From NCBI GenBank assembly GCA_051984675.1, contig JBPYFK010000013.1:1-27119 (forward strand): a stretch of DNA of 27,119 bases, given 5' to 3'. The notes under the pieces were generated by a model. It did no database searches. It saw only the letters and a program-made list of their open reading frames with translations, and had not been told where the DNA came from. This DNA is from JBPYFK01 sp051984675 (GTDB lineage Bacteria; Actinomycetota; Actinomycetes; Mycobacteriales; Pseudonocardiaceae). The stretch's first letter is position 1, and each line of letters begins with the position of its first letter. Below are positions 1 through 6,025 of this stretch, one piece after another. The translations under genes were made by a program, and so were the position numbers.

Positions 1-1
1 C

Positions 2-43
2 GATCGTGGGGATGTACTCACCGAGTGGGCCGAGATCAAATAG
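2..43 (+). CDS. C-terminal end of an off-window gene (partial)
   Basis: An open frame enters from the left edge and stops at TAG 41-43, giving the residues DRGDVLTEWAEIK. The third codon positions are mostly G/C and the residues read like an ordinary protein end, but 13 codons are too few to name a family. It could also be a chance open frame. Confidence 0.3.
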   Translation, partial: DRGDVLTEWAEIK

Positions 44-76
44 ACGGCGATGCTTCACGGGCCCAGGATCACGACC

Positions 77-256
77 ATGAGACAGGTCTCTAGCGTGCAG
101 GTTGACCTGCCATCACTGCTTGCCGAATACGGACGGCTTGCCGTCCAGTTGTCGAGCTCGGATGCGCAGGTCGTTGCACAGATCCACGAGCGGTTGCGCC
201 AGCTCGACGAGCTCATCGACGCCTACGTGGCCGCGCTGCCGACTCAGCGGATCTAG
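77..256 (+). CDS. small hypothetical protein (59 aa)
   Basis: A short acidic, helix-prone protein (MRQVSSVQVDLPSLLAEYGR...) with a likely amphipathic helical pair in its C-terminal half (QIHERLRQLDELIDAYVAAL). An in-frame ATG at 50 would add nine residues. I prefer ATG 77 because the residues from there on look protein-like. The stop overlaps the stop of the convergent minus-strand gene: the tetranucleotide CTAG at 253-256 carries both. No family is recognised and no catalytic motif is visible. The function is unknown; a coiled-coil partner or structural role is possible but not shown. Confidence 0.45.
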   Translation: MRQVSSVQVDLPSLLAEYGRLAVQLSSSDAQVVAQIHERLRQLDELIDAYVAALPTQRI

Positions 257-567
257 GCCCCGCTGTCGGCCAGCCGGCTCGGTCGGTCGCAGATGACCGG
301 CCGGGCCAGATGGGCGCGTTCAAGCTCAGCCATGTACCCCGCCATGCCGGCCTGGGCGCGCAGGCCCGCGACGAGTTCGCGATCAGGCGTGGTCTCCCCG
401 TGGCTGGTGGTGATCTCGGTGGCGGCCCGGTCCAACTCGTCCCCGAGCTGTTCCAGCAACGCCGCCCGCTCGGCATGATCACGGGTGGCTCCGCAGCGGC
501 GCAGCAAGGCGCGCACCCGGCCCGGCTGCACTTCCTCGCCGATCGTGGCTGCTGGCATGTCGACCAC
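253..567 (-). CDS. small hypothetical helical protein (104 aa)
   Basis: The reading frame is open much further upstream (to 726), but GTG 567 (VVDMPAAT...) follows a GAGAGGGG Shine-Dalgarno sequence about eight bases away, so I place the start there; ATG 558 is the alternative. The protein is charged and largely helical: a segment rich in Arg, Glu and Leu (about residues 18-60) and a second helix (about 65-90). It has no membrane segment and no cysteine cluster comparable to a zinc finger. It converges on the small plus-strand ORF, with the two stop codons overlapping. No family was recognised. Confidence 0.5.
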   Translation of the reverse strand: MVDMPAATIGEEVQPGRVRALLRRCGATRDHAERAALLEQLGDELDRAATEITTSHGETTPDRELVAGLRAQAGMAGYMAELERAHLARPVICDRPSRLADSGA

Positions 568-1121
568 GGTTCGTGCCCCTCTCGCAAAACACCGCGTGTA
601 CACCGAGTGCATTGCTACCGCAGTAGCGCCGGCTCGGCAGCGTTGGCCCGTGCCTTTCGGACCAGTGCGGCACAGGGCGGCAACGAGCTGAGAGCACATC
701 GGCCCTGGATGATCAGGATCTGCCACTCGTCCGAGCGATTTCTGCGGCCGAGTGCGGCAACGAGCTACTCACCCGCCACGACCAGGCACAGGTCAGGTCC
801 GCGAGCTGCACCGATCCGCCGATACGGCGCTGGCGGCCCGGGCGTGGGCCATACCTGTCATGCGGGATTTTCCCCGCACAGCACGGTCCTCTCACCCGAT
901 CAGAGAACGCCGCCGGTGCCGGGCGGAGCAAGCCACCACGGACCGCTTCCGCTGGTACCCGTCTGATCAAGTAGTGCGGACGCCTGCCATCCGCGAGGTC
1001 CATAGTGGATAGACAAGCTCCCCGACTGCTCAGAGCTGATCCGCTCACAGCGGAGAAAGCGGCGAGTGGCACCGGGGCGGCAGGCAGCGGGACGTGCGGC
1101 TGAAGCGCTGGCCACACACGG
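568..1121. other. gene-poor stretch, no supported gene
   Basis: About 550 bases between two minus-strand small genes. Several open frames exist on both strands, but they are Arg/Ser/Pro-rich and read like shadow frames. The 8-bp palindrome GTGTACAC at 595-602 lies some 30 bases upstream of the GTG 567 start and could be part of a regulatory site. Nothing else stands out. Confidence 0.4.
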
Positions 1122-1520
1122 TCAGAGCACGAGCGCGAACACGAGCGCTGCGCCTGCGACAGCGAGCAACGCCAGCCCGGCGACCAGGAGACCCAGCCGC
1201 CGCCTCGGCTTGGGAGATTCGGCGTAGCCGGCAACGCCCGCCTGCCCGGACCCAGGGGCGGAAACCGTCGGCGGCGGAGAGGGAAGGTGACCGGAACTCG
1301 GTACCCATTCGCTGCGTGCGGGGATGTCGAGATGTGGCCCCAGGTCCCGGTCAGCCTGTTCGGACGGAGTCGGCTGGGGAGCAGGCTGCGGTGCGGCGGC
1401 CGGTGACGAGGTTCTGGCGTCTCGCTGCTGGCGCAGGCCGATCCCAGTGAAGATCAGTCCCACCAGACCGCACAGGGCGGACGTGACCTCGGCAAGCGGT
1501 GCCAGCTCATCCAGCGACAT
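1122..1520 (-). CDS. small membrane protein with two TM segments and a Pro-rich linker (132 aa)
   Basis: Reading from ATG 1520 (MSLDELAPLAEV...), the protein has one hydrophobic helix near the N-terminus (about residues 10-29, LAEVTSALCGLVGLIFTGIG), a long Pro/Ala/Ser/Gln-rich linker (about 30-100), a basic stretch (KPRRR), and a very hydrophobic C-terminal helix (LGLLVAGLALLAVAGAALVFALVL). A longer start at 1613 is possible, but the added residues are Arg-rich and unconvincing. It is probably an integral membrane protein with a disordered loop. The family is unknown. Its neighbours give no functional hint. Confidence 0.55.
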   Translation of the reverse strand: MSLDELAPLAEVTSALCGLVGLIFTGIGLRQQRDARTSSPAAAPQPAPQPTPSEQADRDLGPHLDIPARSEWVPSSGHLPSPPPTVSAPGSGQAGVAGYAESPKPRRRLGLLVAGLALLAVAGAALVFALVL

Positions 1521-1867
1521 GATCTCAGGCTGCCAGACGTGCGCACGCTCAACCAAGCATTGGCGAAATCCGTAGCGCGAATCCGCCGAACGTCCGCTCC
1601 TGCCAATGAGCACGTCGACTTGGTGGTTGCGATACCCGCAAGAGTAGGGACTGTTATGACTAGCCCGCGAGGACTGCAGGGCGCTCTCGATGGCAATGTG
1701 TTCGCTTCCACCGTTCAGCTAGTGACCGTTAAACGACACCCACAAACCACTCGTCGCTCGACCGGAGAACGAGAGCGCCTAGATCGATCGAGTGAATCAC
1801 ACAAAAGTATTGCAACCGCGTCCCTACAAGGGGTGAAGGGCGGGGTTGCGCGGGGCGCGGATCATCG

Positions 1868-2224
1868 TCACTCGTCCTGTGGTGACCTGCGCACCTCGAA
1901 ACGGATGATGCCGGACCGACCGAGATAGCCGATACCCTGAGACCTCCTTTCGGGGGAACAGCGAGAGGATCGTTGATCGCTGGTCGTACACATCCCACGC
2001 GCTCCTGCTGCTGCACACCAAGGCTCTGTGCCCTTATGGTGTGCTCCTGTCACGATCTGACCAAGACGTGACACCGCAGCGGGAGTTGCCCCCTCCTGCT
2101 CGGTACGGACGTGGCTGACGAGGGGAGTCGCGTCCGCCGGAATCAGCGGTGAGGGCCGATCTTGCCCTGTGGTGTCGTCCACGATCGGCCCTCCCCGCTG
2201 CGCTGGGCCGCACCAGACGAACAC
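1868..2224 (-). CDS. possible small ORF with MFVWC N-terminus (118 aa)
   Basis: Opens with GTG and reads MFVWCGPAQRGGPIVDDTTG, which matches the start of the small ORF at 23551-23811 (MFVWCRMEGMTGSEPIDDTIG) over FVWC and IDDT/VDDT-x-G with one residue of length difference. Upstream bases also match. After about residue 20 the two proteins diverge, and the rest of this one (Ser/Arg/Gly-rich) looks less like a real protein, so it may be a decayed or truncated copy. There is no clear Shine-Dalgarno sequence. Function unknown. I am unsure that it is expressed. Confidence 0.25.
   Translation of the reverse strand: MFVWCGPAQRGGPIVDDTTGQDRPSPLIPADATPLVSHVRTEQEGATPAAVSRLGQIVTGAHHKGTEPWCAAAGARGMCTTSDQRSSRCSPERRSQGIGYLGRSGIIRFEVRRSPQDE
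2151..2193. repeat. strong hairpin with nested stem
   Basis: Perfect 11-bp arms GAGGGCCGATC (2151-2161) and GATCGGCCCTC (2183-2193) enclose a second small stem, GTGG/CCAC (2169-2172 and 2179-2182), whose loop reads ACGACA on the minus strand. It lies inside the possible ORF 1868-2224 and may be a structured RNA or a bidirectional terminator; no T-run follows. Confidence 0.6.
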
Positions 2225-2357
2225 GAGAACGAGCGTACTGTCACCAAGCCGGAGTCCAAGATGATCACGAGCGCTCTTCCGCAGTGGGGATTTCCCACGC
2301 TGTGCGCGTCAAACGCTCGCCCCGACCAACGGCCTCAAGCCCACTAGTCTCGCCACC

Positions 2358-3203
2358 ATGGCGGCCACGAGCATTCACCTCACGCCACCGACACCTCCGC
2401 CCGGGGGGTCGTCCCGGACGTGGCAGCGAGCATTCCGGGACCTGAACAACGGGGTGCGGCAACGGGAGTTGTGGGGACATCTCGGCTGGCAGGACATCAA
2501 GCAGCGCTACCGCAGGTCGGTGCTCGGGCCACTGTGGATCACTTTCGCGATGGCCGTCACCGCCACCGGCCTGGGCATGCTGTACTCGGTCATCCTCGAT
2601 CAGGACGTCAACTTCTTCATCCCGTACATGACCGTGGGCTTCATGCTCTGGTACTTCATCTCGGGATCGCTGGTCAACGGTAGCGAGGTGTTCATCCAGA
2701 ACGAGGGCCTGATCAAGCAGCTACCGGCCCCGATCAGCGTGCACGTGTTCCGCACGGTCTGGCGGGAGTTCTTGCTCTTCCTGCACAACCTGATCGTCTA
2801 CTTCGCGATTCTGGCGATCTTCCAACCGCCGATCACCTGGAAGATCGTCACGGCGGTACCCGGTCTGGTGCTGCTGATCCTCAACGCGGGCTGGGTGGTG
2901 TTGCTCTTCGGCGTCGTCAGCACGCGGTTGCGGGACATTCCGGCCCTGGTGAACAGCTTCATGCAGTTGATCTTCTTCGCATCACCGATCGTGTGGCCTG
3001 AGCAGTCTTTGACCGGGCCGCGCGCATGGGTGGCACAGATCAACCCCGTCTACCACTTCGTGGACATCGTCCGTGCGCCCCTGCTGGGCGAGCCGCAGAA
3101 GATGCACCACTGGCTGATCGTCGCAGCGTTCACCGTCGTAGGCTGGGCCGCAGCCCTGCTGGTGATGCGCAACTACCGAGCCAGAGTGGCGTACTGGGTC
3201 TAA
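2358..3203 (+). CDS. ABC-2 type polysaccharide export permease, Wzm family (281 aa)
   Basis: A membrane protein of the length and layout typical of Wzm/RfbD permeases, which export lipid-linked O-antigen, teichoic acid or galactan with an ATPase partner (Wzt). After a Pro-rich cytoplasmic start it has the amphipathic motif (about residues 40-60) with LGWQDIKQRYRRSVLGPLW, the hallmark of the family, then about six hydrophobic segments. The segment FFASPIVWPEQSL and the following NPVYHFVDIVRAPLLG are also characteristic. The ATG at 2358 sits in a CCACCATGG context. No ATPase or glycosyltransferase gene is adjacent, so its partner must be encoded elsewhere. The exported glycan cannot be told from the sequence. 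A hairpin follows the stop codon. Confidence 0.93.
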   Translation: MAATSIHLTPPTPPPGGSSRTWQRAFRDLNNGVRQRELWGHLGWQDIKQRYRRSVLGPLWITFAMAVTATGLGMLYSVILDQDVNFFIPYMTVGFMLWYFISGSLVNGSEVFIQNEGLIKQLPAPISVHVFRTVWREFLLFLHNLIVYFAILAIFQPPITWKIVTAVPGLVLLILNAGWVVLLFGVVSTRLRDIPALVNSFMQLIFFASPIVWPEQSLTGPRAWVAQINPVYHFVDIVRAPLLGEPQKMHHWLIVAAFTVVGWAAALLVMRNYRARVAYWV

Positions 3204-3206
3204 CAG

Positions 3207-3231
3207 CGTTCTTTTGAACGGCCCTGTTCAA
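3207..3231 (+). terminator. stem-loops after the ABC permease gene
   Basis: Four bases after the stop codon is CGTTC-TTTT-GAACG (3207-3220), overlapping a second dyad TTGAAC-N6-GTTCAA (3214-3231). They share the GAAC arm and cannot form together. There is no long T-run, as is common for actinobacterial terminators. Confidence 0.5.
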
Positions 3232-3284
3232 GCTGGTGGCTTGTTGATCTCAACCGCGTTCCCGTGTCCGCCGCCGCTGTGGGG

Positions 3285-3779
3285 CTAGCGGTTCGGGCTC
3301 CTGCGCCGCGTGCCGGTGCGCTTGGCTGCCTTGCGTAACGCGCCCAGACTCTGGCCCTGCAACGACTTCGAGGCCACCGAGTCAGCGATCTGGCGCGGCG
3401 TCATGTGTCCTCGCCCGGACGGGGCGAGATAGGTCTGCCCGTCGGTTCCCGTCCGGTACTCCAAGTGGGAGGCAACCCGATGGAATCGCAAGCGCCGACC
3501 CCGCTGGATTCCTTCCCACTTCTCCACCCGGACAGCCAGTCCGCAGCACGTACACGTCAGCCGACGCAGGAACAACCCGTCGCCATCGACGTCGGTAAAC
3601 TCCATTCCGACTTCACGGGTGCTGGGGAACAGATGACGTCCCCGCTCCCGGCAGGCCAGCACCTCATCGGAGACACGGTCGACATAGCGGTCGACGTCCT
3701 CATCCGAAGCGCGAACCCGACCGCTGTTCTCCAGCTGCTCCCCCTGAATCGACGGTAAGGGTCTGACGTTCTCCGCCAC
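3285..3779 (-). CDS. hypothetical protein with CxCC motif (164 aa)
   Basis: The start is placed at GTG 3779 (VAENVRPLPSIQ...) because GGAGGAGG lies about eight bases upstream; the frame stays open to 3857. The N-terminal half is acidic and helical (DEDVDRYVDRVSDEVLACRERG). A central block, LRRLTCTCCGLAVRVEKWEG, contains closely spaced cysteines (CTCC) that might bind a metal. It is followed by a basic strand-rich region (RRLRFHRVASHLEYRTG) and a helix-turn-like tail (MTPRQIADSVASKSLQGQSLGALRKAAKR). No family is recognised. The basic C-terminal half would suit nucleic-acid binding, but that is inference. It converges on the permease gene. Confidence 0.6.
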   Translation of the reverse strand: MAENVRPLPSIQGEQLENSGRVRASDEDVDRYVDRVSDEVLACRERGRHLFPSTREVGMEFTDVDGDGLFLRRLTCTCCGLAVRVEKWEGIQRGRRLRFHRVASHLEYRTGTDGQTYLAPSGRGHMTPRQIADSVASKSLQGQSLGALRKAAKRTGTRRRSPNR

Positions 3780-4048
3780 GCGACCAACCTCCTCCGTTCC
3801 CGCTCGTTTGTCCCAGGTGGATTTCGCAGAAAACCATCCTGCCTTGTCAATGATCAAGTGTTAATACGTCAGGGTGAGTCCTGGATCACATATCTCGCTG
3901 TCTCTGGGCTCTCCAGGCCCTTCGGTTCTCGGACCTTCGCGGGAAAGTGAGCCTCCGGGAGGACATACGGATGGCTACGGGCTTTCGCGAAAACATCGCT
4001 GCATCCGGAGAAATGCGGCACGGAAACGAGCACCCGGCCATGGCCCTG

Positions 4049-5125
4049 TTACGAGGCGTCGCCGAGGTGCGCGGTATCGCTGGGGGTCCCGGGTGTGGCC
4101 AGCGCGACGCACCGATCGAGCACGTCCTGTGCCGCGGCACGAGTGCGACGTCCCAGGCCACAGGCCGCCGCGACGTCAACCGTGTGCCCGACGGCGTCTT
4201 CCACCCATGCCAGCACCCGCCTTTGGGTATCGAGGTCCTGGTCCTCATGCGCGACACCGGCGACCACCCGAGTCCTCGCCGGCAGCTTGAGTCGGCGCAG
4301 CGGTGTGTAGAACTCGTGGCGTAGCACGGGTGAGTGCGTTCCGGCGGCCAGCGGGATGTGCACATATTCCAGCTCCCGGCCGGCAGGCCACGCGCGTGCG
4401 GCGGCATTAGCCAACCGCACCGCTGGTGCGGCGGTACGCATGCCACCCAGCGCTTGATGCTCCAAATCGCCGAGGCACAGATGCACGCCAAACCGTGCTC
4501 CGCTCGGAGCGGCTGCGGCCACCCGGGCGAGGCCCCGCGCAAGCCACCGCACGAGAAGCGGTTGGAACGCCGATGGGGCTTGCCCGGTGAATACCAGCTC
4601 GGCGGGAGCCTCCAGCTGCATCACAATGTCGCCGTGGGTCAGCTCGTACGCCCTGCGCACCTCGCGTATGACCGCGGCGCGGAACGCGCGCAGGTGCCAC
4701 AAGGCTCGTAGCGGACCGAACGAGAACAGAGCCAGATCCAGATAGGACGGGATCCCGCACTGGAAGGTGAGGCCGTTGCACTCCATCTGACGGCAAAGCT
4801 CCGCGTACACCGCCCAGCTCTCCGCCGCAACATCGGCAATTCCAAGCTGGAGGGCCTGAGGGTGCAAACGATGACCCGGCAGTAGGCCGAAACGGGGCAC
4901 GTCCTGATAGGAGGACCAGTCACCGTCGCGCACCAGACGAAAATCCGGGTGTCCACGCAGCGCTTCGATCATGTGCACGATCCACCGGCTGCGCAACCCC
5001 GGCTCACCATCGGGCAGTGACCTCAGATGATCGCCGGCCCCGGTCAGCATCCACCGCATCGCCTCGTCAACGCTGGCGGCCGGGACGGACCCCACCATGT
5101 GCACGCCACGCCCGTTGTGTTCCAT
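4049..5125 (-). CDS. MetE/UROD-like TIM-barrel protein, hypothetical (358 aa)
   Basis: The sequence resembles the C-terminal (catalytic) barrel of cobalamin-independent methionine synthase and the related UROD/MetE-like hypothetical proteins of actinomycetes. Seen features are the N-terminal LRSLPDGEPG block (about residues 35-44), a His-x-Cys motif in GVHLCLGD (H215, C217), TRVVAGVAHEDQDLDTQRRV (about 285-303) and VDVAAACGLGRR with C322. In MetE a His-x-Cys pair and a later Cys bind the zinc that activates the thiol substrate, so these residues suggest a zinc-dependent methyl or alkyl transfer, though the substrate is unknown. It is about half the length of full MetE and lacks its N-terminal barrel. 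ATG 5125 is preceded by an AAGGGA ribosome site about ten bases away. Downstream of a degraded region, it has no clear operon partner. Confidence 0.75.
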   Translation of the reverse strand: MEHNGRGVHMVGSVPAASVDEAMRWMLTGAGDHLRSLPDGEPGLRSRWIVHMIEALRGHPDFRLVRDGDWSSYQDVPRFGLLPGHRLHPQALQLGIADVAAESWAVYAELCRQMECNGLTFQCGIPSYLDLALFSFGPLRALWHLRAFRAAVIREVRRAYELTHGDIVMQLEAPAELVFTGQAPSAFQPLLVRWLARGLARVAAAAPSGARFGVHLCLGDLEHQALGGMRTAAPAVRLANAAARAWPAGRELEYVHIPLAAGTHSPVLRHEFYTPLRRLKLPARTRVVAGVAHEDQDLDTQRRVLAWVEDAVGHTVDVAAACGLGRRTRAAAQDVLDRCVALATPGTPSDTAHLGDAS

Positions 5126-5188
5126 TGCCTGGTTCCCTTCCCCCGCGCGAGCACAGGGCGTGGACGAGCCGATACGCCAACAACCACC

Positions 5189-5644
5189 TCACTGCACCAC
5201 GGTTCTGGACTCCTGGCATTCGGAAACCGCGCCCTGACACGCAATCGGGGTCGACGCTACGCGGCTTTCACTCGATTTCGCGTGTAAACTCGGGAGATGG
5301 CGCGGCAGGTGATTCGCAGCAAGTTCAGCCACACATTGGCCGTGGTAGGCGGCAATGTGTCGTAGTCCTGACGGCGGTACGCCAATGGCACTCCAGATCT
5401 CTTGCAGCGCCTGGAAGAGACGCGGTGCGCGCTTGTAGGCTCCGTCTGCCACAGCGATCCACGCGAGGACCTCGATACTCATCCCGATCCCGAGTTTCTG
5501 ATTGAAGGATCGGCTCAGCGGGAGGCTCTCGCGCTCTACCACCCCAGCCTGGTGCACATCTCCCTGCTTCCACAGCGCGATGCCGAGGTCGCAGAGTGCC
5601 GTCGACGAATCGGTGGCGGCCGAGATCTTTTCACTCGGCAACAT
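5189..5644 (-). pseudogene. detached C-terminal fragment of a LuxR-type STAND (LAL-like) regulator
   Basis: This 151-codon open frame contains a run (TALCDLGIALWKQGDVHQAGVVERE... and KLGIGMSIEVLAWIAVADG... to AAYHGQCVAELAANHL) that aligns block by block with the intact neighbour at 6026-8392, where the matching blocks are VLGLQLWREGDVRGATSVESE, RLGTAVTLEALAWMAVDTP and LTDYHQACEETARRTYGG. It therefore covers only the late helical-repeat part of such a protein. The NB-ARC domain and most repeats upstream and the LuxR helix-turn-helix downstream are missing, and both ends (residues 1-14 and about 118 onward) do not match. It is most likely a remnant of a former paralogue. The frame itself is still open, so it may be recent or shorter than a full gene by recombination. 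Confidence 0.7.
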
Positions 5645-5726
5645 CTACCGGTTGATCGACTTCGTGCTGTCCACCCTCGTTCGTGGCGGCTATCACCCGA
5701 TCCGCGCGGTGACGCAGTACAAGTAG
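5640..5726 (+). pseudogene. GlgC (glucose-1-phosphate adenylyltransferase) fragment
   Basis: The plus-strand codons 5640-5723 read NIYRLIDFVLSTLV followed by RGGYHPIRAVTQYK and then TAG. This matches the conserved early block of GlgC (YRLIDFVLSNLV...GY..I.VLTQYK), part of the nucleotidyltransferase core that makes ADP-glucose for glycogen. Nothing before or after matches, so only about 28 codons remain. The fragment abuts, on the opposite strand, the edge of the LuxR-regulator remnant, so the junction near 5630-5640 is a recombination scar between two unrelated genes. Confidence 0.75.
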
Positions 5727-5840
5727 GGACTTCGATACTCGTATGATCGACAAGGGCCGCGCCCGTTCTTGACCCCGGGTAGTGGACGAACTCGCTGGCT
5801 TTGATTTGACTTGTACGGAAACGGCCAGATCAACTAGCAC

Positions 5841-5990
5841 ACGTATGTGCGAGCCTACGGCGAACGTGGTATGTGGTTCTTCGGCACCAGCCTGGTGCGG
5901 GACTCCCGACCGCACTCCGCGCTCGGGCAGCCGTCCCTGCACTTCGACACCCACACCCCGCCGCGCAGCCTTGCTCGTTGCCAACGTTGA
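5841..5990 (+). pseudogene. possible coding remnant, unknown family
   Basis: An open stretch of 49 codons (TYVRAYGERGMWFFGTSLVRD...) ends at TGA 5988-5990 and has G or C at nearly every third position, unlike the flanking bases. A stop lies just before it at 5835 and there is no good start or ribosome site. I read it as another gene piece in this degraded interval; the family is not recognised. Confidence 0.3.
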
Positions 5991-6025
5991 ACTACATCGC
6001 CGCGCTGTTTGCGGGAAGCCCCTGG

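Larger units (their letters stand above)
1521..2357. other. long gene-poor interval before the ABC permease gene
   Basis: About 840 bases with no confidently called gene. It contains a strong hairpin at 2151-2193 and, overlapping it, a possible minus-strand ORF (1868-2224) whose start resembles a second small ORF at 23.5 kb. The remaining open frames are Arg/Ser-rich and probably shadows. Confidence 0.4.

Noticed and set aside
2218..2236. Second SOS box (CGAACACGAGAACG) before the left FVWC ORF
   Set aside because: The two half-sites are direct rather than inverted repeats (GAAC...GAAC), so LexA would not be expected to bind; at most a decayed site.
3214..3231. GAAC...GTTC dyad after the Wzm gene as a LexA site
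   Set aside because: The spacer is six bases, not four, and it lies directly behind a stop codon, fitting a terminator hairpin better.
4905..4956. Minus-strand frame reading RIFVWC, like the two MFVWC ORFs
   Set aside because: It is a shadow of the MetE-like gene, where the same bases encode FRLVRDGDW; no ACGACA hairpin or SOS-like site is present.
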